Below, piece after piece: positions 1 to 9,244 of a stretch of 64,000 nt of DNA (the first letter of the stretch is position 1; every line of letters begins with the position of its first letter). This DNA comes from B33-G16 sp964611035 (GTDB taxonomy: Bacteria > Desulfobacterota > DSM-4660 > Desulfatiglandales > B25-G16). Made by a program: the position numbers and the translations under genes. The notes beneath the pieces are model-generated. The model was not told the DNA's origin. It saw nothing but the letters and a program-made list of their open reading frames with translations, and did not search any database. The stretch covers positions 19,806 through 83,805 of the forward strand of contig CAZSWT010000007.1 of the NCBI GenBank assembly GCA_964611035.1. The letters are read 5' to 3'.

Positions 1-2516
1 CCTCTGTTGCCGGCTGCACAGATAAAAATAAGAGGTTCTGAAGAGAGGTCAATATGTTTCTTATCTTCGACTACATCCGAAGAGATGGTCTTGTAGCAGA
101 GCTCACTTAATTTTATCCTGATCTCATCTGCAGCTATCTTATTATAGCCACTCCCAACAACCGCCCAGTATTTTTTTGTAGGTGCAAATTTATGAGCGGA
201 TCGTGCGATCTCTTCTTTTCTCGCGAGAATCTTTTTCATCAAGGAAGGAAGCTTCATAAGTCTTTCGACCTCCCCAAGGATAAAATCATCATCCCTCATG
301 TTCGCTAATTGTGCCAATTTAAGTCCAAGGATGCCTCCGGCTGCAATCTGAGAATAATAGGCCTTGGTGGAGGCAACAGACATCTCAATATCTCTTCCGG
401 TACTGGTATATAAGACACCATCTACCTTGAAGGTGATATCTGAATCCCGTCTGTTCACAATAGCCATGGTGTAGGCCCCACGCTGTCTTGCCATATCTAC
501 GGCCATATTTGTATCTGTGGTCGTACCGGATTGGGTTATTGCGATAATCAGGGTATCTCTCAAGCTCGTTTTTGAGAGGCTCCCACTGAACTCTGAAGCT
601 TTACGAGAAGCAACTTGGATACTGCTGCTGGCAAGGTAATAATTGAGCAGCTCTGCACACCCACAGGCAGCAACTCCTGCAGTCCCTTGGCCTATAAACA
701 ATATGTTCCGTATCCTGTTTTGTTGAAAGGCCTCTGCTAACGCAGGGGGCATAGACCTATGATCTAAGATTATTAGTGGATGCCTTTTTCCGTTTTTTCG
801 TGATATCCTCCACCTGTTCTGAATTGTTTTTTCTACTGATTCAGGAGATTCACAGATCTCTTTAAAGAAATAGTGGGGAAAATTCTGGCGATCAATATCC
901 CTTGAAGTGATCTCGGTCTGTTTTATTATGTCTTCAGAAAGCTGAATGGGCTCCCCATTATAATAGAGCGCCTTAATACCGGTAAGCTCACCAGATGATT
1001 CCTGGTCTAAAATAAATATCTGCCCCTGGTTTTTCCCTCCTGATTCATTCACATTTTTTTCACCTTCCATTTTAATATAGCGGGAAGTCTCTTCCACCAG
1101 GCCATAGATCTCTGAGGCAGTGAGATAACATTCTTTACCCAAACCGATAAAAATCGTCTGGCCGCTGCCTCTCTGGGCCAGAAAAATTCTACCCGGTGCA
1201 ATGTCAGTGTGCATGGCTATGGCATGGGAGCCTGTAAAATCATTAACAGCTAATCGGAATGATTCATCAATAGGGTGTCCCCTGTCATAATGTTTTTGTA
1301 TCTGAAGGGGTATGATTTTAGTGTCTGTAGTGATCTCATCAGGGATGGATCGTTTCGTATCCTTTTCATATTTTTCTTTTAAGGTGAAGTAATTATCAAT
1401 ATCCCCGTTCAGACACACGTGAATAATTCCTGCCTTGTTGATAGATTCATTCACTTTATCATTGTGGAGAATAGCATTATCAACCGGGTGACAATTAGGT
1501 TCGCTTATCTCCCCAACAGAGGCCCAACGGGTATGCGCAACAGGAGTTTGATAAACAACTGGAAGGGCAATAAATAATTGAAAAATACTGTCATCCTGAA
1601 TCTGTTTCCTTAAGAATTTTACATTATCGCCTAAATGCCCAATCTGGGCAGCAATCTTGTAGGTAAAGGTGATGGAAACAGTGTTCCCATGCCTGTTAAT
1701 GGTAATACACCTGTTTCCAAGAATTTTCTCCTTCTGTCGGTCCAAAAACTCATCCAGCAATAATCTTTTTGTTAATTCTTTTTCGAACTCGAGATAATCT
1801 TTGTTCTCTATTATTGTAATAACAGAAATACCAGCTGAGTCTCTGCCTCTTACCTCCAATCGATCCAGGTTATTAAACAGGGTATTTATATTTTTAATTT
1901 GTTTAAAAGCCAGGAAAGGGATATCTGTATTAGTAAAGGTGGATAGTCCCTCAATCTTTTCTAAATTCTTTAGTATCTCTTCTTTTAAAGACCAATGAAT
2001 ATCCTTTAGCAGATTTATTCTCTTGATGATGACCTCATTTTCCTCAACGGGGAGGAGGGTTAATATTTTATCATGTTCATTTTCTTCCACACCAATTACC
2101 TTTTCCAAGGCAAGGGATATTTTCTCAAGCTTTTCCCTTTTAGGGGCCTCTTTAAAGATCGTATAAAGACAAGATGTAAGTTTGAGATTCCCGATATGGT
2201 TTTGTAATTCTTTGATAAAGGTTTCTCCACCGAGGTAGTTCTTTGTAAGATCTGTCTTTCCTTTTTGTATCTTTTTATAGGTATATCCCTTTAGGTGAAG
2301 AATCATGGATTCTATTTCTTTTAAAGGGGTTTTGGGTGTGGCAATCTCCTCTTTTTTAAAGGCTACGATACCGGTAAGCCCACAATTAAGTCGGCTGTCT
2401 TGAACTGGAAAGAAAATAAAGGCACCAGCAGGGACGCTCTTTATGCTCTTCCCAAAATAAATTCTGTGCGACAAATTTTTTTTAAAGAGGATCGTTATTT
2501 TTTCTAAAAAAGCCAT
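1..2516 (-). CDS. Long GlmS-like glutamine amidotransferase/SIS protein, 3' end outside window
   Basis: Partial gene, 838 residues visible, not terminated in the window. It resembles glutamine-fructose-6-phosphate aminotransferase: class II amidotransferase motifs CGLTGIVAF (Cys45), RGRDSAG (about 222), HTRWAS (about 331) and NGDIDNY, then a first SIS sugar-isomerase domain (about 600-760) with the TQSGTTTDT loop and the ASTKAY motif, and the start of a second SIS domain. Two things are odd. The catalytic Cys, which must be the N-terminal residue in this family, sits 44 residues in. About 170 mostly helical residues separate it from the RG.DSAG motif, which follows after about 25 residues in ordinary GlmS. 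Either a propeptide is removed or glutaminase activity is lost. It lies downstream of nagB, glmM and yvcK on the same strand, which supports a role in hexosamine phosphate metabolism. Start chosen at the first ATG; the RBS is not obvious. Confidence 0.85.
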   Translation of the reverse strand, partial: MAFLEKITILFKKNLSHRIYFGKSIKSVPAGAFIFFPVQDSRLNCGLTGIVAFKKEEIATPKTPLKEIESMILHLKGYTYKKIQKGKTDLTKNYLGGETFIKELQNHIGNLKLTSCLYTIFKEAPKREKLEKISLALEKVIGVEENEHDKILTLLPVEENEVIIKRINLLKDIHWSLKEEILKNLEKIEGLSTFTNTDIPFLAFKQIKNINTLFNNLDRLEVRGRDSAGISVITIIENKDYLEFEKELTKRLLLDEFLDRQKEKILGNRCITINRHGNTVSITFTYKIAAQIGHLGDNVKFLRKQIQDDSIFQLFIALPVVYQTPVAHTRWASVGEISEPNCHPVDNAILHNDKVNESINKAGIIHVCLNGDIDNYFTLKEKYEKDTKRSIPDEITTDTKIIPLQIQKHYDRGHPIDESFRLAVNDFTGSHAIAMHTDIAPGRIFLAQRGSGQTIFIGLGKECYLTASEIYGLVEETSRYIKMEGEKNVNESGGKNQGQIFILDQESSGELTGIKALYYNGEPIQLSEDIIKQTEITSRDIDRQNFPHYFFKEICESPESVEKTIQNRWRISRKNGKRHPLIILDHRSMPPALAEAFQQNRIRNILFIGQGTAGVAACGCAELLNYYLASSSIQVASRKASEFSGSLSKTSLRDTLIIAITQSGTTTDTNMAVDMARQRGAYTMAIVNRRDSDITFKVDGVLYTSTGRDIEMSVASTKAYYSQIAAGGILGLKLAQLANMRDDDFILGEVERLMKLPSLMKKILARKEEIARSAHKFAPTKKYWAVVGSGYNKIAADEIRIKLSELCYKTISSDVVEDKKHIDLSSEPLIFICAAGNR

Positions 2517-2788
2517 TTTTTTATAAGAGATCTCATGTGGTGTATTCTACCATTGTCATGATTATATGGTAAGTATGGGTTTTTAAAAAGATTTAAAATC
2601 AGTACTTTTTTGTGTCATGGTCAAAGAGAAAGGTCAAGGAGTAATTTCGTACGGAGAACTAAACCAAGATTGACTGAAAAGTATATTTATTTGGTTACGG
2701 CGAACAATAAACCAATACAATGATCGAGCTTATAAAAAGAATAAATGTTTTAAAAAGGTGTTAGGATTTCGATTTTCTGAAAACCTGT

Positions 2789-3751
2789 TTAGTCGCTCAT
2801 GTTTTCAATCTCAATACCACGTTGGTTTATCTTGTTTGCGTTTTCCAGCACCTTTTTGGCAGCGGCCTTATCGATCACATAAATCATGGTACCACCTTGT
2901 TTAGAAAATATTTGCCCGTAGGATATGGGCACTAACGGTGTGGGGTCATGTAAAAGGGATTCTGCTACAGGATCTACCTTACGCTCTCCATTGGCCAAAA
3001 GAAGCACTGTTTTTGCATTATAAACGAGCTCAACCCCCATGGAGATGGCATACCAGGGGCTTTGCTCTTTACTTGAAAAGTGCCCGTCTTTCACGGCATT
3101 TGCCACGGTATTTTCATCAAGTTTCACTAAAAGCATCTTGTTTTCCTCAAAAGGGATGCCTGACTCATGAAAGGCAACATGACCACGCCCGCCAACCCCT
3201 ATCACCTGGAGGTCAATCCCTCCGTTTCGCTCAATTTTTTCCCAGTATGCATCTAATATCTCTTTTCGAATCCAGGCAAGATATTCAGATTGAGCATTGG
3301 TCTTGATTACAATGGCCTTTCCTTTATCGGCCCCCTGCTCCTCCCAATCATTGGGGTTGGCATTGAGCTCGGCGAGAAGATGTTTCTGATCAATGAGCGT
3401 GCCCCAGGGTACATTCGTTTCCTTGAATTTTTTTTCAAGGAGCCCGAAAAGTTCCTGCACCATAAAAAAGCCATAGCTTTCAGGATGCAGGGCACGCTGC
3501 TGGGCATTTTCTCCGGGGAGACCCACATATTCATCGAGGTTAAAACTTTTAATTTTCGTACAGTCAATCGCCCCTGCATTCGCTAACATGGCAAAGTGTT
3601 TATAAAGGCCAGTGGGCGTATTACCGGTAGCGAGGCCAAGAACATGGGTATCCTTATTGTGTAATGTGTTTTTTATGTCTTTTATAACTATTTGGGCAGC
3701 AACCTCACTCATATGATCAAAATCTTTGGTTACAATTACCTTAAAGGGCAT
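2789..3751 (-). CDS. nagB: Glucosamine-6-phosphate deaminase family protein (NagB-like)
   Basis: 320 aa, NagB/6-phosphogluconolactonase fold; family members deaminate and isomerise glucosamine-6-phosphate to fructose-6-phosphate and ammonia. Seen: the phosphate loop LATGNTPTGLY, the FNLDEYVGL motif containing the ring-opening Asp, HPESYGFFM, and GVGGRGHVAFHE with the catalytic His and Glu. In the last motif the residue that is normally Asp or Asn before GH is Arg (about position 188), so activity may be altered. It is about 50 residues longer than E. coli NagB, mostly in inserts. A GGAG site lies 8 nt upstream of the ATG. It lies 24 nt after glmM and 272 nt before the GlmS-like gene; having the deaminase beside the synthase would allow two-way control of the hexosamine pool. 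Confidence 0.88.
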   Translation of the reverse strand: MPFKVIVTKDFDHMSEVAAQIVIKDIKNTLHNKDTHVLGLATGNTPTGLYKHFAMLANAGAIDCTKIKSFNLDEYVGLPGENAQQRALHPESYGFFMVQELFGLLEKKFKETNVPWGTLIDQKHLLAELNANPNDWEEQGADKGKAIVIKTNAQSEYLAWIRKEILDAYWEKIERNGGIDLQVIGVGGRGHVAFHESGIPFEENKMLLVKLDENTVANAVKDGHFSSKEQSPWYAISMGVELVYNAKTVLLLANGERKVDPVAESLLHDPTPLVPISYGQIFSKQGGTMIYVIDKAAAKKVLENANKINQRGIEIENMSD

Positions 3752-3775
3752 AGTGGCATCTCCTGCCTGGATTTT

Positions 3776-5125
3776 TTAACAAAGTTTTTTTCGGATCACA
3801 TCAACAATTTGCCTACAGTATTTCTCAGTCTCCTCATCAGTAGGTCCCTCAACCATCACACGGCACATATTCTGCGTTCCTGAGTAGCGAACAAGGACCC
3901 TTCCCTTATCACCCAATACCTTTTCAACGCCTTTAATAACTTGATTTATCTCAGGAATGGTGGAGAGCTCTGGTTTGCTCTTCACGTCAATATTAATGAG
4001 TTTTTGGGGAAACACCTTCATCACGTGAGCAAGTTCAGATAAGGGCTTTTGAGCCTTTTTCATGGCGGCCAGTAGCTGCAACGCAGTAATAATGCCATCA
4101 CCTGTGGTGTGATGATCTAAAAAGATTATATGACCTGATTCTTCACCGCCAATAACGGATCCCTTTGCTTGCATCTCTTCCAAAACATATCTATCGCCAA
4201 CCTTGGTCGCTTCCTGTTCGATACCAAGTTCTTTTAACGCAATGCCAAAGCCGATATTACTCATAACCGTACATACAACCAGATTATTATTTAATGTGCC
4301 TTCCTTTTTCATCTCTTTGGCACAAATGGCCATGATTTGATCTCCTGTGAGCACAGTTCCCTTCTCATCGACTGCAATACAGCGATCGCCATCTCCGTCA
4401 AAGGCAAATCCTACATCTGCCTTATTTTTAATTACTTCTTCCGCAAGAGTTTCCGGGTGTTGAGATCCACAATTTGCATTGATATTTTCCCCATTAGGCT
4501 CATCAAAAAGAGAGATGACATCGGCTCCTAACTCAAAAAAGGTATCAGGCGCTACCCTATAGGTAGCTCCATGGGCACAGTCCAGGACAACTTTTGTCCC
4601 CTCCAGAGTGTAGTCCTTGGGAAAGGTATTTTTTAAAAATACGATGTATCGGCCTCTGGCATCATCCATACGGGATGCCCTGCCCAATTCATTAGCCGAG
4701 GGATGCAGGGTATGCATTTTATTAGAGAATATCAATTTTTCTATCTCAAGCTCCTTTTCATCGGGAAGCTTGAGGCCTTCGTGAGAGAATATTTTAATGC
4801 CATTATCCTGAAATGGATTGTGAGAGGCAGATATAACAATACCAGCATCGGCTCTCATGCTATTGGTTGTAAAGGCAATGCCTGGTGTGGGTAAGGGCCC
4901 TACCAAAAGGGCATTTACCCCCATAGAACAGATCCCAGATACCAGCGCATTTTCAAGCATGTATCCGGAGATACGGGTATCTTTCCCTATAATGATCCTT
5001 GGGGTGTGACCTTTTCGTTTAAACAGATAAGCGGTGGCCCTACCAATATTTAAGGCCATTTCTGCAGTCATGGGGTATTCATTGGCCACACCTCTTACAC
5101 CATCAGTGCCGAATAGTTCTCCCAT
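3776..5125 (-). CDS. glmM: Phosphoglucosamine mutase
   Basis: 449 aa, the usual length for GlmM, which converts glucosamine-6-phosphate to glucosamine-1-phosphate for UDP-GlcNAc, peptidoglycan and LPS synthesis in the cytosol. The N-terminus GELFGTDGVRG is typical. The phosphoserine loop ISASHNPFQDNG (Ser about 101), the metal site FDGDGDR (about 242), the sugar-binding GEESGH loop and the C-terminal RYSGTQN phosphate-binding motif are all present. The RBS AAAGGAGGG precedes the ATG. It sits between yvcK and nagB on the same strand. Confidence 0.96.
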   Translation of the reverse strand: MGELFGTDGVRGVANEYPMTAEMALNIGRATAYLFKRKGHTPRIIIGKDTRISGYMLENALVSGICSMGVNALLVGPLPTPGIAFTTNSMRADAGIVISASHNPFQDNGIKIFSHEGLKLPDEKELEIEKLIFSNKMHTLHPSANELGRASRMDDARGRYIVFLKNTFPKDYTLEGTKVVLDCAHGATYRVAPDTFFELGADVISLFDEPNGENINANCGSQHPETLAEEVIKNKADVGFAFDGDGDRCIAVDEKGTVLTGDQIMAICAKEMKKEGTLNNNLVVCTVMSNIGFGIALKELGIEQEATKVGDRYVLEEMQAKGSVIGGEESGHIIFLDHHTTGDGIITALQLLAAMKKAQKPLSELAHVMKVFPQKLINIDVKSKPELSTIPEINQVIKGVEKVLGDKGRVLVRYSGTQNMCRVMVEGPTDEETEKYCRQIVDVIRKKLC

Positions 5126-5383
5126 TGTTTCCCTCCTTTAAAATAATGTTTTTGTGAGGATGATATTCCATTACTTTAACATGGGTTTATATGCCAAAGT
5201 AGGCGTTTATCTGTCTGACTGGTAAAGGTGAGTTTATATATAAGCTTCATTTTATTGTCAAGTATCTCAACGCTAAATTTATGGCCTGTGCCATTAAGCA
5301 TTGTTTTGCAGTCGTGACTGAAAATAATAACGGTATATCACGACACATATAGGTTTAATTGATATGTTAGTCGAGTGTTATTA

Positions 5384-6370
5384 TCACTCTTTGTTCTGTG
5401 ATATTATCTCCTGTATCAACAATGCCAGCTTTTCTGAGTCATGCCGTACAATACTGCCAGCAATATCGAGCATATTGGATGCATAAATTGTTCGATTTCC
5501 CCACCAGCCATCAGTCTCATCAATTTCAACAAACTCCGCTTTTTGTTCCATGTATTGCTCTACGAGCTTTTTATCAGGTTTTTCTGCATTATATATTATT
5601 CCGTCAACTTGCCGCTCAATAGATTCCTCAAGCTTTCTAACAAAATCAAGTCCAGAGAAATTATGGGTTTCACCGAACTTAGTCATGATATTGATAATAT
5701 ATAAAATTTTTCCGTTTGTCTCCTGGAGTGCTTCTTTAACGCCTGGAACAATAAGGTTTGGAATAATGCTTGTAAACAGGTCGCCAGGCCCAATAATGAC
5801 ATAGTCCGCACTGTTGATTGCCTTAATTACTGGGGGGTAAACTGAAATCGAATCACTGTGATGAGGAACGAGAAAGACATTCCGGATTTTTTCACGTTGT
5901 GTGCCTCGGGGTATATCAATTGCTGTTTCTCCATAAATATGGCTTCCATCTGTAAGTTCAGCAACGAGCGTTGCCCTATCGATGGTAACCGGTAAAATCG
6001 TTCCCTTGTCTTCTAGAATTTCACCAAGTGCCTGCACGCCAGTAGGAAAGCTGCCCGTATATTGTGAAAGCATTGTAAGGAGCATGTTGCCTGCATTGTG
6101 CCCCTGGAGACGCCTATCTTTGACAAAGCGTTTCAGAAACAGTATTCGTGCAATATCGTGATGTGGCGAAAGCGCAAGGATGCATTTCAGCACATCACCA
6201 GGAGGTAAAATTCCGAGTTCATCGCGTAATCTGCCAGTGCTCCCGCCGCTGTCAACCATTGAAACCACTGCAGTAATCTTAATTCCATCCAGATCTCTCA
6301 AGCCAGAGAGGAGTGCAAATTGACCACTTCCGCCGCCAATTGTCACAAGTGTTTGCTCCTTATTTTTCAT
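5384..6370 (-). CDS. yvcK: YvcK/GlmR-family gluconeogenesis factor
   Basis: 328 aa, CofD/YvcK superfamily. The N-terminal glycine-rich nucleotide loop TIGGGSGQFALLSGL, the VSMVDSGGSTGRLRDELG motif, GHNAGNM and the IIGPGDLFTSIIPNL motif are intact. In Firmicutes YvcK (GlmR) binds UDP-GlcNAc and stimulates GlmS; that is knowledge of the family, not shown here. Its position at the head of a glmM-nagB-glmS-like cluster fits the same link to hexosamine synthesis. RBS AAGGATG lies a few nt upstream of the ATG. The 297-nt gap to the divergent waaA should hold promoters for both. Confidence 0.93.
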   Translation of the reverse strand: MKNKEQTLVTIGGGSGQFALLSGLRDLDGIKITAVVSMVDSGGSTGRLRDELGILPPGDVLKCILALSPHHDIARILFLKRFVKDRRLQGHNAGNMLLTMLSQYTGSFPTGVQALGEILEDKGTILPVTIDRATLVAELTDGSHIYGETAIDIPRGTQREKIRNVFLVPHHSDSISVYPPVIKAINSADYVIIGPGDLFTSIIPNLIVPGVKEALQETNGKILYIINIMTKFGETHNFSGLDFVRKLEESIERQVDGIIYNAEKPDKKLVEQYMEQKAEFVEIDETDGWWGNRTIYASNMLDIAGSIVRHDSEKLALLIQEIISQNKE

Positions 6371-6667
6371 GTTTACATCCTTTTTTGTATCTTAAAAGCG
6401 TAACCAAGTGTTGCAAGTTTATTATGTTTTTACCTGAATTTGTTCAGAATCGCAATCCTTTTGAAAAAGACTTTCTTTGTTACACATGAATTTATTATTT
6501 AAGAGGAATTCTTGCGCTTGCTTTTCCCTTGACTTTTTTAGAGGGTTTTTAAACAATCTGTCAAAAGCTCCTTTTTCACAGGAACAGGGATACCACAAAA
6601 TTGGATTTGTAGAAAAATGGGTCTACCTCCTGAAGGGGAATAAAGACATTTTTATGCGAATGAATTT

Positions 6668-7963
6668 ATGAACATTCTTTACGGAGCATACACTTTCCTT
6701 ACAAGCAGCCTGTTTCTGTCTTGTCTTCCACCGTTTTGGGTGTATACACGCCTGAGTGGACGACATAGCGAACACTTGAAAGAACGCTTAGGGTATATAC
6801 CCCCAAAATTTCTGCAAACCCTTTCAGGGTCACCCCGTATCTGGATACATGCCGTTTCTCTTGGGGAAGTTAAGGTGGCAGACTCTATTATTAATTCTCT
6901 CAGGCAGATCCTGCCAGCCTGTTCAGTCATTGTTTCAACAACTACAAAACATGGCCGCGAACTTGCAGCAGAGACCTTCGGAGACAATATTCCTGTTGTG
7001 TATGCGCCAGCAGATTTTATTGGCTCAGTGCGCAAAGCGCTTTTCTGTGTGCATCCTGATATTCTGGTTTTTTTGGAGACCGAACTATGGCCTTCGTGGA
7101 TTACTGAAGCGCATCGGATGGGAATCAAAACCGCCATAATTAATGGCAGAATTTCTATGAAATCAATCAGTGGTTATCTCAAGTTCCGGCCCTTTTTCCG
7201 GAAGGTCTTAAGAAATGTAGATGCCTTTAGTATGATTTCAGATCAAGACAGTGCTCGGATCAAGTCAATGGGAGCTGATCCGAATAAAATTGAGGTACAT
7301 GGCAATGCGAAATATGACCGCCTTGTGAACCTTGCAGACCCTGCTATGCCGACACAAATGCAGAAAATCTTGAATCTTAAAGCCAGGTCCCCGGTCTTTG
7401 TTGCGGGAAGTACACGTGGAGGCGAGGAGGCCATGGTGCTCGATGCCTATGAAAGGATTGTGAAAGAATTTCATGACACAGTTCTGATCATAGCACCCAG
7501 GCATATAGAGCGAACAAGCGAGATACAATCTCTGCTTAAAAGACGGGGCTTTCGGTATCAGCTCCGGAGCGAAATCGATGGTGGTGTAGCAAAGCGCACA
7601 GAACCAGTCATTATCATTAACACCTTTGGAGAACTCTTTAAGCTGTATAGCATTGGAACTGTCGTGTTTTGTGGAGCAAGCCTTGTTCCATTGGGCGGAC
7701 AGAATCCTCTGGAAGCAGCAGTTTGGGGAAAGGTCGTCTTTTATGGCCCCTCCATGGAAGACTTCCTGGATGCGAAGGCTATGTTGGAGGAGGTTGGAGC
7801 TGGTATATCTGTTTCAAGCCCTGAGATGTTGGCCGAAAAGGCGATATGGTTTCTCAGACATCCTGAGACCTTGAAGTCTTATGGTGGCCTGGCAAGGGAA
7901 GCCGTCATACGGAGCCAAAACGCTGCGGATAAACATGCCAGGGTGATAGCGGGATTAGCATGA
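6668..7963 (+). CDS. waaA: 3-deoxy-D-manno-octulosonic acid (Kdo) transferase
   Basis: 431 aa, family length. WaaA adds Kdo from CMP-Kdo to lipid IVA at the inner membrane, cytoplasmic face. Seen: an N-terminal hydrophobic anchor (residues about 5-25), the RLSGRHSEHLKERLGY segment, the IWIHAVSLGEV motif containing the catalytic Glu region (about 58-66), the FLETELWP motif, AGSTRGGEE, and the C-terminal donor-binding GGQNPLEAA loop. No strong RBS lies right before the ATG. It is followed after 48 nt by an unidentified gene. Its presence shows that the organism makes LPS. Confidence 0.94.
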   Translation: MNILYGAYTFLTSSLFLSCLPPFWVYTRLSGRHSEHLKERLGYIPPKFLQTLSGSPRIWIHAVSLGEVKVADSIINSLRQILPACSVIVSTTTKHGRELAAETFGDNIPVVYAPADFIGSVRKALFCVHPDILVFLETELWPSWITEAHRMGIKTAIINGRISMKSISGYLKFRPFFRKVLRNVDAFSMISDQDSARIKSMGADPNKIEVHGNAKYDRLVNLADPAMPTQMQKILNLKARSPVFVAGSTRGGEEAMVLDAYERIVKEFHDTVLIIAPRHIERTSEIQSLLKRRGFRYQLRSEIDGGVAKRTEPVIIINTFGELFKLYSIGTVVFCGASLVPLGGQNPLEAAVWGKVVFYGPSMEDFLDAKAMLEEVGAGISVSSPEMLAEKAIWFLRHPETLKSYGGLAREAVIRSQNAADKHARVIAGLA

Positions 7964-8011
7964 AATGGATGTTCCGGGATAATCTGTAAATATATCAAAG
8001 GAGGTAGCTGT

Positions 8012-9229
8012 ATGTCGATTGATCGAAAAGTAATTGAAAATATGTTTAATAGTCTTCCATCAAAAGCTAAAGTGAGGTTGAAGCGTGCTATCAAGTTGAT
8101 CGTTAATGCCAAGGAAAAAGGAGGCAAGGTGGTGGCCGTTGTTGGTAGCGGCCCGAATTTGCATGAGGGTGTGACCACCCTTTTAGCGGAACTTATGCAC
8201 AAGGGAATAATTGATGGTGTTTCAACGAGTTCTGCGGTGATTAATCATGAGATGGCAGGCACGTTGGAAAAGGTAAAGCGATTTGATGGTGTAGTCTTTG
8301 GCTTTGAACGGGAAAAGCTTCCTTCGGATGGCTTTTTTGAGGTCAGCATCCTTTCCAACACAGAACTTGAGGAATTTCAACGCGAGATTCCTATTGACAT
8401 AGCCCTTTATCAGAAGATGCGCCGGGCCAAAGGAGATATTATCATCAAGGTCGCTGGAAATATGGCTTACCCCACGGGCCTGCGTACAGAAAGGCTAGCC
8501 CGTGATGTACTTGCCATGGCAAAGCGTTGTGGCGTTCCTTTTGAACAGATGGCTGGTTATGGCGCTGACCGACTCACCATGATTGGCGCCGGAGCCGAGC
8601 ACAACATTCCGGTACTGGTGACTGTCCCCCAGTTGATAGGAGGCGGAGAGGTGGGGCTTGCTATCGGGGATTCTTTATCTCTTTCAGAGCGCTGTTATCG
8701 CATTGCACACCTTCTTGACAGCGCAGATGTGATTATTGAATCTGCCCTTGCCCTGTCTCAGGAGGTCCATGATGGTCCCTTTGAACGATTTACTGGCCAT
8801 GGCGTATGGGCGGACTGGGAAGGGGGATGGACGTATTCCCTTGCTGATAAAAAAATTGTGCGTATTGATCTGGACCCTAATCTGGAGAAGGCATGGATAC
8901 AGGAACGTAAATCTAAAATGGTCACCGATGCTGTTCACAGAGGCCTTCCCAAGACAAAGCTTATGCATATTCCTTTTCGTATGGAAATGTCAGGATTTGC
9001 AAGGATTCCCGGAAGCCTTCCAATTGTAGGAGACATTGGTGAGATATGGCCTCTACTGGCAACTATGGTTGCAGATGCACTCGATGTGAAACTTGACTTT
9101 ATGAGCTATAAACAGTCATTGCCTGCGGGAGAAAAAGTTCGTGAGTGGATTGTAAAGCATGTGCAGCCTGTAAACAGGGAGAGGATGTATGCGGCGGCCA
9201 GGGAACTCGCCCCTGTTAACCCTCAATAA
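8012..9229 (+). CDS. Conserved protein of unknown function, Rossmann-like
   Basis: 405 aa with an excellent RBS (AAAGGAGG, 7 nt from the ATG), clearly a real gene. I do not recognise the family. Visible features: a possible nucleotide-binding segment VVAVVGSGPNLHEG (about 41-54) followed by LLAELMHKGIIDGVSTSSA, which loosely recalls the NAD-binding core of deoxyhypusine-synthase-like folds. There is also VAGNMAYPTGLRTERLARD, GADRLTMIGAGAEHNIP, and a glycine-rich PQLIGGGEVGLAIGDS loop. No signal peptide or membrane segment is seen. It lies 48 nt after waaA and may be cotranscribed. The function is not assigned; the deoxyhypusine-synthase-like suggestion is a weak impression. Confidence 0.85.
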   Translation: MSIDRKVIENMFNSLPSKAKVRLKRAIKLIVNAKEKGGKVVAVVGSGPNLHEGVTTLLAELMHKGIIDGVSTSSAVINHEMAGTLEKVKRFDGVVFGFEREKLPSDGFFEVSILSNTELEEFQREIPIDIALYQKMRRAKGDIIIKVAGNMAYPTGLRTERLARDVLAMAKRCGVPFEQMAGYGADRLTMIGAGAEHNIPVLVTVPQLIGGGEVGLAIGDSLSLSERCYRIAHLLDSADVIIESALALSQEVHDGPFERFTGHGVWADWEGGWTYSLADKKIVRIDLDPNLEKAWIQERKSKMVTDAVHRGLPKTKLMHIPFRMEMSGFARIPGSLPIVGDIGEIWPLLATMVADALDVKLDFMSYKQSLPAGEKVREWIVKHVQPVNRERMYAAARELAPVNPQ

Positions 9230-9244
9230 AGGCATATTTTTCAT

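Noticed and set aside
6477..6671. 64-codon frame overlapping the waaA start by 4 nt
   Set aside because: The overlap looks like coupling, but composition is random and no RBS or domain is seen.
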